Part shown: positions 50,851 through 61,200 of the stretch, piece after piece
Layout of the letters: each line of letters starts with the position of its first letter
Numbering within the stretch: position 1 is the stretch's first letter
Notes under the pieces: model-generated
The model's input: only the letters and a program-made list of their open reading frames with translations
Told to the model about the DNA's origin: nothing
The model's database searches: none
Translations under genes and position numbers: made by a program
NCBI RefSeq assembly: GCF_007830125.1
Contig: NZ_VLLG01000005.1
Span: 186,001 to 250,000, forward strand
Direction: 5' to 3'
Length of the DNA stretch: 64,000 nucleotides
Source: Chitinophaga japonensis
GTDB taxonomy: Bacteria > Bacteroidota > Bacteroidia > Chitinophagales > Chitinophagaceae

Positions 50851-51687
50851 TTATTTATTGTGCGCTATAAACAGCGGCAATGTCAATGTTTTCATCAGCA
50901 CATCTGCCATACTGGCACGAAACCAGCGGGAAACCGTTCCACGCCGGTAAGCGCCCAGCACCACCAGCGTACCCGGCGGCTGGTATTGCAGGTAAGTGAG
51001 TATCTTGTCTTCCGGCTGCCCCTCCATTACCTTGTAGGTGACAGCGGGGAAATGCCTTTTCATAAACTCCTTCATCAGCCGGTTATCGTCCAGGTGCAGG
51101 CCGGCGCCGGGGTCATTAACGGACAGCACTTCCGTTTGCAGTTCATCCAGGGGCGCCAGCGTATAGCTGTACATCTTGATGGCGTGCACGGAAGACGGCT
51201 CCCCGTCATACAGCAACACCGCCTTCGATATCTCCTGGTAGACCGTCGGCACCAGCAGCACGGGGCATTGTACATCCGTCAGCAGGTCGCGGATAAAACG
51301 TGTAGGCGGCGGGGCGGTATCCCTTGTCATCGTTTCCCGCACGTTCACGATCAGCAGGTCGGCGTATATGCTTTCATGTAATACTTCCTGGATGGCAATG
51401 TTGCGGTCGTGGTGGATGGTATAGTTCAGGCCGGCTTCCCGGCAGGCGGTTTCAAACAACCTGGCGGCGGCATCCCGCTTACTTTTATCCCGTGCTTCAA
51501 AATCATAGATCTCGTTGGGCGTGGCGCCCTCTTTCAGCAACTGGTACATGCTGAAGCTGTTGTAGGTAAAATCATCCAGGAAAAGCCCCACCAGGTGCGC
51601 GGCCTGTTGTTTGGCCAGCCTGGTGGCGTATTGCAGGGCGCTTTCCGATATCCTTAATCCATCAAAAACGGCGATTATCTTCTTCAT
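50851..51687 (-). CDS. Universal stress protein, two UspA domains
   Basis: A 278-residue tandem UspA protein starting MKKIIAVFDGLRISESALQYATRLA. Domain 2 begins near residue 150 (KAVLLYDGEPSSVHAIKMYS). The terminal loop GAYRRGTVSRWFRAS lacks both the second and the last Gly of the ATP motif. The ATG at 51687 fits the promoter (leader about 23 nt); the longer frame start at 51729 lies inside the promoter. It is the sixth USP in the window and stands alone. Confidence 0.92.
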   Translation of the reverse strand: MKKIIAVFDGLRISESALQYATRLAKQQAAHLVGLFLDDFTYNSFSMYQLLKEGATPNEIYDFEARDKSKRDAAARLFETACREAGLNYTIHHDRNIAIQEVLHESIYADLLIVNVRETMTRDTAPPPTRFIRDLLTDVQCPVLLVPTVYQEISKAVLLYDGEPSSVHAIKMYSYTLAPLDELQTEVLSVNDPGAGLHLDDNRLMKEFMKRHFPAVTYKVMEGQPEDKILTYLQYQPPGTLVVLGAYRRGTVSRWFRASMADVLMKTLTLPLFIAHNK

Positions 51688-51714
51688 CAGTAGTGCTTGA
51701 TTTCGATTACAACT

Positions 51715-51779
51715 CAAAATTAAGCACATGAAAAAGAAGGGACTATGATAGCTGTTAGCGCGGGGGATGATTTACGTCA
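51715..51779 (-). promoter_or_regulatory. FNR-type tandem-box promoter for USP (51687)
   Basis: The perfect distal box TGATTTACGTCA (51768-51779) and the proximal TGATAGCTGTTA (51746-51757, one mismatch) are 22 bp apart. A perfect -7 box TAATTTTG (51715-51722, minus strand) is 23 bp from the proximal box. The distal box ends at the penicillin-acylase stop region. Confidence 0.8.
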
Positions 51780-54212
51780 CTACTCTTCCGGCTGCAGCAC
51801 CATCCTGAATTTGATGCTGGCATCATCCGGCTGCTGCGGGTTAAACACGTGGAGCAGGTAGTAATTGCCCTGCACCCAGTCCGCCACACTGTTATCATAC
51901 CAGGGACTGCCGGGGTTGCCGCTTTGTCCGCCGGGATAAATGCCGTAGGCTTCCGTAGTAGCGCCCAGTTGTACTACCATGCGCCAGGAAGGCCCGTGTG
52001 TGGCCTTGGTGGCGTTTACAATATGCGTGCCGCCGCCGGTGTACAGGTGCATATGGCTGAAGGCCGGCAGGCCGCGGCTCAGGTGGCGGATATCCGTGCC
52101 CCGGAAACGGCCCCATTCCAGGCGTCGCTGCCGGTCCAGTTGCTGCGCGGAGTCTGTCACCTGGGCAAAGGTCTGGCTGACCAGGTCGGAAAGGGATTCT
52201 TTTTGCGGGGTATGCATGTCGTCCACGAAATGCATGGCGGAGTCGCGGAGCAGCCATAACAGGGAGGCATTGTCGGGCGGATACACCATGATCAGACTAT
52301 CCTTCCGGTCCATCAGCTCATCATCCCAGATACGATGCTTCAGCCCTTCCCAGAGCAGGAAAAAAAGCGTGGCTCCCTTGCTGTCAGGATTGTTCGCCAG
52401 GTCCCACTGCTGCAGGAGCTGCCAATAAGGCTGCTGCGCAGGGGTAAGGGACTGCGCGGGCAGATGGGCGCTCAGCAGCGGCATGGCGGCGCGGGCAAAG
52501 AGGTTGGCGTTATCGTTCTGCAACTGCTTCATGTCCTGCACGGTGACCTGGTCCATGGCGGCCAGTTGCTCATTAATGCGCTTGCCGCGATACAGGTCAT
52601 AATACCCGAAATAATAATAAGGATAAGTGCTGTCCGTAGGCTGCTGGTTGGCGGAGCTGACAAAACCCCGCTCCGGGTTCCTGGTATGCGGGTTGTCCTG
52701 CCAGGGAATATATCCCTGCCAGGCAAAAGTACTGTCGCTGCCCGGCATGATCCATTTCCCCTGGTCCTTCCAGCGCAGCGGGAACTTACCATTATGCCAG
52801 AGGGCGATATCGCCTGTTTTGGAAGCGAATACGAAGTTCTGGGCCGGGCATTCAAAATGGCGCAGGGCGTCCAGGTAATCCTCGTAGCTGCGGGCATGAT
52901 TGAGCTTGTTGAACGTGAGCAGCTCGTTGGAAGGGTCCAGCGCTTTCCAGCGCAGGGCCAGGAATGGCTGTCCCGGCACATCATCATGGAAAGTGTTATC
53001 GTACATCACCGGCCCCCATACGGTATAAGCCACGGTATCATAAAAAGGCTGCTGCCCGTGTATCTCTATCTCCTCTATCCGCAGTTTGGCGTTGCGGTAC
53101 TCCCCGTTGAACAGGTATTGACTACGTCCGTTGCGGAACTGCACGGCATAGTAGTCCTTTACATCCTCGGAACCATTGGTAACGCCCCAGGCTATATGAT
53201 CATTGAACCCGATGATGACGCCGGGCGCGCCGGGCAGGCTTACGCCGTATACATTCATCTGCGGCGTATGCAACTGCACTTCGTACCACAGGGAAGGCAG
53301 GCTGAGGCCCAGGTGCGGATCATTGCACAGGATGGGTGCGCCGCTGCGCGTTTTGCTGCCGCTTACCGCCCAGTTGTTGCTGCCATTGTCCGGGTCCGGT
53401 TTATCCTCCCGGAAGTGCAGGGCCGTGCCCAGTTGCCGCAGGGCGCTGTCGGCCGGCGGCACCGCATTATGCAGTGGCTTGTCAAAAGGCGTGCCCCTGG
53501 GGATCACGGGGTCCAGGCTGTCATTACGGTCGGGGTACATATTGTTAAAATCAGCGCCGCTGAAAATACGGCGCGCATTGGTATACTCCAGGTCATCGGC
53601 CCGGCCGGTAAGATCGTAGGACATGTACTTGAGCAGCGCCCCGCATTTCACCACGGACCAGGCCTCCGGGCGGTAGCCCATCAGCTTGTACTCCACGGGC
53701 AGCTCGCGGTAGGACAGGCTGCTGATATAAGCATTCACGCCGGCGGTATAGGCTTCCACGGCGATTTTGGTGGCGCTGTCCTTCTCCATTTCCGCCGCCG
53801 CGATCTCGGCTGCATATCCCATACCCATCCGGCGCTGCCGGCGGTCGTATTCCAGCAACTTCGGCCCCAGTATCCCGGAAAGGCGGCCCAATGAAGCCAG
53901 CACCTGCAGCTCCATCTGCCAGAGGCGGTCGCGGGCATGGAGATAGCCCTGCGCGTAATATACATCTGCTTCCTTCTCGCCAAAAATATGCGGCACCATG
54001 CGGTCATCCAGCCATACTTCCACCCTGCCTTTAAGACCGGGCAGGGACAGGGTCTCATTAAAGTCCCGGCCGATCGGGTCGGCATTCTCCCAGAATCCTT
54101 CCTGTGGGCTTAAAAATTTACCCAGGGGCGGAATGGAGCCCCACTGGCGGTTCAGTACAAAGATCAGTGCGAGGGTGATAAAGGCGGAGATAGCAAATTT
54201 CATCATGTGCAA
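51780..54212 (-). CDS. Penicillin acylase family Ntn-hydrolase, exported
   Basis: An 810-residue precursor with an N-terminal hydrophobic segment (FAISAFITLALIFVLN). The first part is the alpha-chain region (YAQGYLHARDRLWQMELQ is family-typical). The predicted autocleavage site exposes S278 (NGSNNWAVSG), the catalytic nucleophile of the beta chain. The rest includes NDPHLGLSLPSLWYEVQLHT and GAPGVIIGFNDHIAWGVTNGSEDVKDYY. Relatives hydrolyse penicillins, acyl-homoserine lactones or other N-acyl amides; the substrate is not predictable. No FNR-type boxes precede it, so it marks the end of the island. Confidence 0.92.
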   Translation of the reverse strand: MHMMKFAISAFITLALIFVLNRQWGSIPPLGKFLSPQEGFWENADPIGRDFNETLSLPGLKGRVEVWLDDRMVPHIFGEKEADVYYAQGYLHARDRLWQMELQVLASLGRLSGILGPKLLEYDRRQRRMGMGYAAEIAAAEMEKDSATKIAVEAYTAGVNAYISSLSYRELPVEYKLMGYRPEAWSVVKCGALLKYMSYDLTGRADDLEYTNARRIFSGADFNNMYPDRNDSLDPVIPRGTPFDKPLHNAVPPADSALRQLGTALHFREDKPDPDNGSNNWAVSGSKTRSGAPILCNDPHLGLSLPSLWYEVQLHTPQMNVYGVSLPGAPGVIIGFNDHIAWGVTNGSEDVKDYYAVQFRNGRSQYLFNGEYRNAKLRIEEIEIHGQQPFYDTVAYTVWGPVMYDNTFHDDVPGQPFLALRWKALDPSNELLTFNKLNHARSYEDYLDALRHFECPAQNFVFASKTGDIALWHNGKFPLRWKDQGKWIMPGSDSTFAWQGYIPWQDNPHTRNPERGFVSSANQQPTDSTYPYYYFGYYDLYRGKRINEQLAAMDQVTVQDMKQLQNDNANLFARAAMPLLSAHLPAQSLTPAQQPYWQLLQQWDLANNPDSKGATLFFLLWEGLKHRIWDDELMDRKDSLIMVYPPDNASLLWLLRDSAMHFVDDMHTPQKESLSDLVSQTFAQVTDSAQQLDRQRRLEWGRFRGTDIRHLSRGLPAFSHMHLYTGGGTHIVNATKATHGPSWRMVVQLGATTEAYGIYPGGQSGNPGSPWYDNSVADWVQGNYYLLHVFNPQQPDDASIKFRMVLQPEE

Positions 54213-54252
54213 ATATGCGAATGTGCAAATGAAGTTAAGGTAAAAAGAGGAA

Positions 54253-55359
54253 TTACCTCAGCACTTCCACACATTTATCCACTTCCTCCAACGTATTAAA
54301 ACTATGCAGTACCACGCGCAGGCGCTCCTGCCCTTTCGGCACCGTAGGATGCAGGATAGGCCTTACATCCAGGTGGGCAGCCTGCAGGGTAGCCGCCAGG
54401 CGGCGGGCGGCATCATTGCCGGGCGTAAGCACAATCTGTATGGGCGTTTCGCCGGGCAGCACCTGCAGGTGGCGGGTATGCCTGCGGAAATGCGCGATCA
54501 GGGCCGACAGATGGGCCCGGGCTTCCGTCATGTAGGGGAACAGGCTATAGCTGGCCATTACCGCCGCGATGGCGGTAGGCGGTAACGCGGTCGTATATAT
54601 GAAAGAACGGGAAAAATTGAGCAGGTACTGCCGCAGGATGGCGGAGCCCAGCACAATAGCCCCGTGGCATCCCAGCGCCTTGCCAAAGGTATGCACCCGG
54701 GCAAAGCAGGCCGGCACTAACCCCAACGCCTGTACCAGCCCTTCTCCCCTGCTGCCGATAATGCCGGTAGCATGGGCCTCGTCCACGATCAGGCGGGCGC
54801 CGGCCTGTTCACAAACAGCCGCTATTTCCTGCAGCGGGGCCATATCCCCGTCCATGGAATATACCGATTCTACGGCCACGAAAATGTTGCCGCCTGCGCG
54901 GGACAGCTTCTGCTGCAGGTCCGCTACATCGTTGTGGCGGAAAGAAAAGGACTGTGCATAGCTCAGCCGCAGCCCGTCGCGGATGGAGGCATGTATCAGT
55001 TGGTCATAGATTACGGTATCTCCTTTTTGCGGCACGCAGGAGAACAGGCCCAGGTTGGCGTCATAGCCGGAGTTGTAGATAAGGCCGGCAGGAGCCTCGT
55101 GGAAAGCGGCCAGGCTTTCCTCCGCTTCCATGATCCAGGCATAGTTACCGGCCAGCAGGCGGGAGCCGGCGCTGCCGTGCATGTACGGCCTTTCCATGAG
55201 CAGGCTGTGCACCGCCTCCTGCATGGCCGCACTGCGGGCCAGGCCCAGGTAATCGTTGGAGCAGAAGTCCGTGATGTGCGGCGGGGGCAGCTTCAGCTCC
55301 CGCAGGGCATGCTGCGCTTTACGCTGCGCTAAGGATGACAGCAGGAAGTCGTCGTTCAT
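54253..55359 (-). CDS. 8-amino-7-oxononanoate synthase-like PLP enzyme
   Basis: A 368-residue alpha-oxoamine synthase: DFCSNDYLGLARSAAMQEA at the start, GSAGSRLLAGNYAWIMEAEESLA, VESVYSMDGDMAPL, IVDEAHATGIIGSRGEGL, and the PLP lysine K227 in HTFGKALGCHG. The best fit is BioF (KAPA synthase of biotin synthesis), but Kbl- and Spt-like enzymes share these motifs, and no other bio gene is nearby. It sits 40 bp before the end of the penicillin acylase-like start and 20 bp after the OmpA-like gene. Confidence 0.88.
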   Translation of the reverse strand: MNDDFLLSSLAQRKAQHALRELKLPPPHITDFCSNDYLGLARSAAMQEAVHSLLMERPYMHGSAGSRLLAGNYAWIMEAEESLAAFHEAPAGLIYNSGYDANLGLFSCVPQKGDTVIYDQLIHASIRDGLRLSYAQSFSFRHNDVADLQQKLSRAGGNIFVAVESVYSMDGDMAPLQEIAAVCEQAGARLIVDEAHATGIIGSRGEGLVQALGLVPACFARVHTFGKALGCHGAIVLGSAILRQYLLNFSRSFIYTTALPPTAIAAVMASYSLFPYMTEARAHLSALIAHFRRHTRHLQVLPGETPIQIVLTPGNDAARRLAATLQAAHLDVRPILHPTVPKGQERLRVVLHSFNTLEEVDKCVEVLR

Positions 55360-55379
55360 GCCGTAAAGCTAAGACATCC

Positions 55380-57194
55380 TTAATAAATGATCCGCAGCAT
55401 GGAACGGCGGTTCTCCCGGTGCTGCTCCTCGCTGCAGGGCACTCCGTCGCGGCAGGGATTTACCGGCTCCTGCTCCCCCAGGTTCTCGTAATACAGGCGG
55501 CGGGGAGATAATCCTTTTTTGATCAGGTATTCGATCACGGCGTAGCAGCGCATGGCAGACAGGTCTGTGTTGTAGCTGTCGGAACCGCGGCTGTCCGCAT
55601 AGGAGCGCACCATCAGCTTCCAGTCCGGGTATTGCAGCAGTACCACTGCCACCCGGTCCAGCAGTTCCCGGGATTCCGTGAGCAGTTGGGCGCTGTTGTA
55701 GTCATAGTAGAAACGCAACTGCTCCAGCTTGTTCACGATAGCGCTGTCTGTTTTACCAGGCGGAGTAGCAGCGGTTGTAGCCGTATCGCTGCTTGCCGGC
55801 CGCCGCGCTACCGGTGACGGCGCTGCCGGCGCAGGTTCTTCCAGTTGCGCTTCGATATGGGTATCCATAAAGTGGTAAATATCATCTCCCCCGCCACCAC
55901 CGCGCCGGTTGGAGGCGAAATATCCTTCGTAGCCATTGTCCTGCATCACAAAACCCAGGTCGTCGGAGCCGGAGTTAAAAGGACGGCGGAGGTTGCGGGG
56001 CGGGCTCCAGTCCGCACGATTGCCCGTACTGCGGAATATATCAAAGCCGCCCATGCCGGGATGCCCCCTGCTGGAAAAATAAAGCGCACTATCCGGGTTG
56101 ATGACGGGGAACGCTTCTTCAAAAGGGGTATTGATCACCGGGCCGCAGTTAACCGGCGCGCCCCAGTGGCCGTCCGCCTGTTTTTCGCTGTACCAGATAT
56201 CTGTTTTGCCTTGTCCTCCCGGCCGGTCAGACACAAAGTACAGGATGCCGCCACCACCCGCCAGCACGGGATGACCGGTATAGCTGCTGGCCAGGTTCAG
56301 CCCCGGTACCGGTTCGGGCGTGCTCCAGCCGCTGTCCCGTTTTACAGACCAGAATACGGACATCAGGCGCCAGCCGTTCACCGGTCCCTTTTTTGTCCGT
56401 CCGGACATATCTTTTTCCCAGACATTCAGGGTCACGTAAAGGGTATCCTCTCCCTTGCTGAAGCATACCGGGCCGATATGGTAAGGGATGTTTCCCAGCA
56501 GTTCCGGCGCTACTTCTTCCAGGATGCTGTTCTCCACCCCGCCCTTTTTGTATTGTTTGAACAGGTAAGCCTTGAAGAAAGGCTGGTTCACGCGAACATC
56601 CGTTGCGGGCCGCCTCTCCGCGCCGGTGCTTAGCGCCATTTTCCGGTACCCGTTGGATACTACCAGCAGTCCTTCGTCCGACATGCCGCTTACCCACTCC
56701 GATCCCAGGGAGCTGAGCTCCTTCATATTTTCCACGGCCATGGCAGGGGTTTCCTGCATCCATTGCAGGGCGCTGTCGCAGCCGGCCAGCAGCAGGTTTT
56801 TCCACCGTATGCTGTCCGCATCCGAAGGATTAAAGCGGCTGAGATGCGCTTTGGCCGTATCATAGGCCTCTATATTCATCTGGATACAGCCATACAGGGC
56901 CTGTATTGCCGCGGGACAGTCCGGCCGCCCGAGCATGCGCTCATACCAGTAGCCGGCTTCGGCAAACTGCGCCATCTCTACATAGCATTGCGCCGTTCTC
57001 CCCAGCAATTGGAGGGGCGCACGCTTTCCCTTCCGTTCCACCAGCCGGGTGTACAGGCGGGCCGCTACGGCGTATTCCTGCCGTATAAATGCTTCTTCCG
57101 CCAGTTGCGTCAGGCTTTTCTGCTCCTGCGCGCATATACCGGCGGCATGTAATACTGTTGCTAATATGATCCCGTAAAAACCTCGCATATCCAT
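55380..57194 (-). CDS. OmpA-family protein with PD40/TPR repeats (PorE-like), outer membrane
   Basis: A 604-residue exported protein (signal around MDMRGFYGIILATVLHAAGICAQ). Residues 25-130 are TPR-like helices, and residues 160-440 are WD40/PD40 beta-propeller repeats (VLAGGGGILYFVSDRPGGQGKTDIW, ALYFSSRGHPGMGGFDIFRS, GYEGYFASNRRGGGGGDDIY). After a Pro/Ala/Thr linker, residues 490-604 form the OmpA peptidoglycan-binding domain. The layout matches PorE-type components that anchor the type IX secretion machinery to peptidoglycan. It follows the PorP/SprF gene by 1 bp. Confidence 0.88.
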   Translation of the reverse strand: MDMRGFYGIILATVLHAAGICAQEQKSLTQLAEEAFIRQEYAVAARLYTRLVERKGKRAPLQLLGRTAQCYVEMAQFAEAGYWYERMLGRPDCPAAIQALYGCIQMNIEAYDTAKAHLSRFNPSDADSIRWKNLLLAGCDSALQWMQETPAMAVENMKELSSLGSEWVSGMSDEGLLVVSNGYRKMALSTGAERRPATDVRVNQPFFKAYLFKQYKKGGVENSILEEVAPELLGNIPYHIGPVCFSKGEDTLYVTLNVWEKDMSGRTKKGPVNGWRLMSVFWSVKRDSGWSTPEPVPGLNLASSYTGHPVLAGGGGILYFVSDRPGGQGKTDIWYSEKQADGHWGAPVNCGPVINTPFEEAFPVINPDSALYFSSRGHPGMGGFDIFRSTGNRADWSPPRNLRRPFNSGSDDLGFVMQDNGYEGYFASNRRGGGGGDDIYHFMDTHIEAQLEEPAPAAPSPVARRPASSDTATTAATPPGKTDSAIVNKLEQLRFYYDYNSAQLLTESRELLDRVAVVLLQYPDWKLMVRSYADSRGSDSYNTDLSAMRCYAVIEYLIKKGLSPRRLYYENLGEQEPVNPCRDGVPCSEEQHRENRRSMLRIIY

Positions 57195-57195
57195 A

Positions 57196-58191
57196 CTAAA
57201 AATACCGTGGGTTGGCCGTGCTGTACTTCTTTGACAGGAACAGCAGCCCGATGGAGATCTCGTGCGAGCCGCCCTGCGTGCCGGCCAGTTTATTAATGTT
57301 CAGGTCATAGGCATAGCCAATGCGCAGCTTTTCCGATGCGTAATATTCTATGATGGCGCTGGCGGCGTTCGCCGTTTCCAGGTTGTCCGGCAGCCCCTTC
57401 CAAATGGGCACGCCTGTACGAAAAGAGCCGCCTATCCAGATAATGCGGTCTATCATCAGCATGGCGTTCAGGTCAATATTGGAAGGCCCTTTAAAATCAT
57501 CCTTGATCATGATGGAAGGTTTGAGCTGCAAGTGGGCCGACAGCGGCAGCATACAGCCGGTGGACAGGTAGAGGTGCTGCGTTTTACGGATATTGCCATA
57601 GTCAAATCCCTTCCAGGAATAGCGGCTGCTGGTATACCGGGAAAAAAGATCCAGCACGGACAGGCTCAGGAAAAAAGCGGGCGTATGGTAATAGATGCCG
57701 AAGCGGGCGTCCGGCGCCATCGCATTCACACCACCGCCCGGGAAAACAGGATCATCCACATCCAGGTACTGCAGGGCCTGCCCGTCCAGCCGATATTGCG
57801 TCACGCCCAGGCCAATACCCAGGCACAGGCGGCGGGTATTATCCGCATCCAGCGGGATACGGTAAGCGTAAGAGCCCCAGATTGCAAACGACTGTTGCGG
57901 CCCCTGCATGTCTGCCATAAACTGCCCTCCCAGCGCTACCCGGGCGCCGTTGTTGCGCATACGCACCGGGCCGTCGGCCGAAATGCCGGCGGTGCGCGGC
58001 GCCCCGGGGAAACCGGTCCACTGCTGCCGGTAAATACTGTTCACATACCAGGCATCCTTATAGCCCGCATAGGCCGGGTTCACGCTTAACCCGTTAAAGG
58101 CGTACTGGCTGAACTGCACGTTCTGCTGCGCCTGTGCATTGGCGCAGGTCAGCAGCAGTAATACGATGTACCATTTTATCATTGATCGCAT
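57196..58191 (-). CDS. PorP/SprF family type IX secretion membrane protein
   Basis: A 331-residue outer-membrane beta-barrel with a signal peptide (MIKWYIVLLLLTCANAQAQQ). The conserved start QNVQFSQYAFNGLSVNPAYAGYKD and GFPGAPRTAGISADGPV are the PorP/SprF signature. SprF-type proteins serve secretion of partner proteins with type B C-terminal domains; the partner is probably the 1242-residue protein encoded just upstream (58240-61968). The start may be 58191 or the internal Met at 58182. It is followed by the OmpA-like gene after 1 bp, forming a gliding/secretion operon. Confidence 0.92.
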   Translation of the reverse strand: MRSMIKWYIVLLLLTCANAQAQQNVQFSQYAFNGLSVNPAYAGYKDAWYVNSIYRQQWTGFPGAPRTAGISADGPVRMRNNGARVALGGQFMADMQGPQQSFAIWGSYAYRIPLDADNTRRLCLGIGLGVTQYRLDGQALQYLDVDDPVFPGGGVNAMAPDARFGIYYHTPAFFLSLSVLDLFSRYTSSRYSWKGFDYGNIRKTQHLYLSTGCMLPLSAHLQLKPSIMIKDDFKGPSNIDLNAMLMIDRIIWIGGSFRTGVPIWKGLPDNLETANAASAIIEYYASEKLRIGYAYDLNINKLAGTQGGSHEISIGLLFLSKKYSTANPRYF

Positions 58192-58239
58192 ACCTTTTAA
58201 AATTCCAAAACCCAAATTCCAAAAAAAATGATTGGATGC

Positions 58240-61200
58240 TCAATTCCGTTTTATCACCACCCATCCCTTGTATAATTTCGTACCGCTCCCTTGCTTTATC
58301 TCCAGCCGGTAGTAATAGGTGCCTTCGCTGAGGCCGGCCCCGTTCCAGTCATTCCGGTAATCTTTTGCCTGGTATACCATGCTGCCCCAGCGGTTAAATA
58401 CATACAGGGAGGCGCCGGGATACCGCTCCAGTCCCCGGATGACGAAATATTCATTCCTGCCGTCGCCATTGGGGCTCATGGCATTTACAAAAAACAAGCC
58501 TTCTTCCGCAGGCGCCGTTTCAATAGAGGTACCCGGCAGCCCGTTACAGCCCGGCTGAGCGGGATCACAGCCCGAAGTGGGCACGGTCACATTGCCATCC
58601 GTTACCGTTGCGGTATTGATGATCACCGGCACGCTGTCCAGTTCCTGCTCCACCCGCACCTGGAAGGAGACAGTAGCTACCGATTCCACGGCCAGGTCGC
58701 TCACGGTCCAGTTGACAGTATTGGCGGCCTGGTTGAAAGCGCCGCCATCCGCCGCGCTGATGAAAGTAGTATGGTCCGGCACCGGGTCTGTAACCTGGAT
58801 GGAAGGGATGGCCACATTGCCGGTATTGCGCAGGTGGATCGTATAAGTGAGCACCTCGCCGGGTTTGGCCTTCGGGTCCCCGCTTTGAGTAATGACGGTT
58901 TTCCAGGTATCGAAGCGTATCACCGTATCCACCGGTATGTCGGTAGAAGGATCGTTGGGATCGGGATGCGGATGCGGTTCATTTGGATTGCCGGGATCCG
59001 GCGGCGTGGTAGGACGGCTGCCGTTGCCATTGCCGTTGTCCACCGCGGCAGTGTTGACAATGCTGGTAGCGCCGGTGAGGTCCCTGGCCACCCTTACCGT
59101 ATAGCTGCGGGTCACATCCGCGCCGCCCACCGGTATAGCAGGAATGGTCCAGGCCAGCCGGCCGGCGCCGTCCGGCGCAATACCCTCTTCCGCGCTTACA
59201 AACTCCGTATAGTCAGGTACGTTATCCGTTACCAGCACGTGGGTCAGCGTTACGCTGCCCGTGTTCCGCACATGCATGGTATAGGTGATCTCATCGCCGG
59301 TGGTAACGCTGCCGCCCTCGCCGGTGCCGGTATAGCTGGCGCTTTTCCAGTTGGCGGAGCTTTTGCCGTTGTCTACCGGTATTTCGGTAGCCGGGTCATC
59401 GGGGTCCGGGTTAGGATGCGGATCACCGGGATCAGCGGGGTCCGGTGGCGAAGTAGGATGATCGCCGCTGCCATCGCCATTATCCACCCAGCCTGTATTG
59501 ATAATATGGATCGCATGGGTGAGGTCATTGACCACCCTTACGGTAAAGCTGCGGGTGATGTCCGGGCCGCCCACCGGTATTCCCGGGATGGTCCAGGTGA
59601 GCCGGCCGGCAGCATCCGGTATAATGCCTTCTTCGGCGCTGATAAATTCCGTATAAGCCGGGATGCTGTCCATGATCCGCACATCATGCAAACTCACGTA
59701 ACCGGTATTTCGGATATGGATGGTATAGGTGATCTCGTCTCCCGGCCTTACGGCGCCACTGGCGCCGGAACCGGCGTAGGCGGCGCTTTTCCAGGCGGCG
59801 GACCGTTTAAAGGTATCCACCGGCACATGGGTGGAAGGATCGCCCGGGTTGACAGGACCGGGATGCGGCTCGTTGGGATTACCGGGATCGGGCGGCGTGG
59901 AAGGTTGCTCTCCCGATCCGTTGCCATTGTCTATCCCGGCGGTGTTCAGGATGCCCGCAGCGCCGGTAAGATCATTTATTACCCGGACGGTAAAGCTGCG
60001 CGTAACATCGGCGGCGCCCACCGGCACCAGGGGAATGGTCCAGATCAGCCGGCCGGTGGCATCCGGAACGATACCATCGTCCGCACTCAGAAATTCCGTA
60101 TAGGCGGGCAGGTTGTCGGTGATCAAAACATTATCCAGCCGCACATGCCCGGTATTGCGCACGTGCACGGTATAAACGATCTCATCGCCCGGCCTGACTG
60201 TTCCGTTGGCGCCGGTGCCCGTATAGGCCGCGCTTTTCCAGTTGGCGGATTGCTTGCCGCCGTCGTCTGCCGGGATATCTGTAGACGGGTCGTCCGGGTC
60301 GGGCCCGGGATGGGGATTGCCCGGATCACCGGGACCCGGCGGGGATGTAGGATGACCGCCCGTACCATCCCCGTTATCTACAAAAGCGGTATTGGTGATG
60401 TTGGTAACACCGGTAAGATCGTTGACCACCCTTACGGTAAAGCTCCGCACCACATCCGCCGCGCCGGCCGCAATAGCGGGAATGGTCCAGGTCAGCTTGC
60501 CGTCCGCATCCGGGACGATGTTTTCGTCCGCGCTGACCAGCTCCGTGTAAGCGGGTATGGTATCTGCGATCTGCACGTTCGCCAGGCTCACGTTACCCGC
60601 ATTTCGCACATGCACGGCATAGGTAATAAGGTCGCCGGCCGTCACCGCGCCGCCTGCGCCAGTACCTGTGTAGCTGGCGCTTTTCCATTGCAGCGAGGAC
60701 ATGATGTCATCATCCGCAATGGTGACGGTGGCAGTGTTATTCGGACCTATGATAAGCGGAGGTACGCCAGCACCAGGCGTTAGCCCGGTAATGGTAAGCA
60801 CAACGGTTTCGGCGCCTTCTACCAGCAGGTCGTTCAGCACGGTAACAGGAATGGTTACACTGCTGGCGCCGGCCGGTAACAACCGGGTTACCGGGATGGT
60901 GGTATAGTCGGCATTAGCGGTAGCCGTACCGGCAATGCTCAACCGGACAATAATGCTACCGGTAGCGGACAGGCCGTTTGGCCAGCCGATGGTGAAGCTG
61001 CCGTTACCGGCGGCCCCGCCGGGCTCCGCGCCATCCACTGTGCTGAGTATATTCACCGGCACCCGGGCATCATCATCGTCGATGATCATTACTGCGGTAG
61101 CCTGCGCCGGATCAAAAGTAAATTTCATACCGGTGACGGCAGACAGGTTGTTATCCTGCACGGTGATCTGCACGGTTTCATCATGCTCCACCAGCAGGTC

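Noticed and set aside
52335..53894. 519-codon plus-strand frame opposite the penicillin acylase gene
   Set aside because: No domain features; the minus strand holds the Ntn-hydrolase with S278.
54213..54252. Short repeat TGCAAATATGCGAATGTGCA before the penicillin acylase gene
   Set aside because: Imperfect, single occurrence, and no match to a known operator; not enough to call a site.
58291..60783. 830-codon plus-strand frame opposite the giant surface protein
   Set aside because: It mirrors the DUF11 repeats and their linkers; the minus-strand reading has a leader, domain repeats and a type IX tail.
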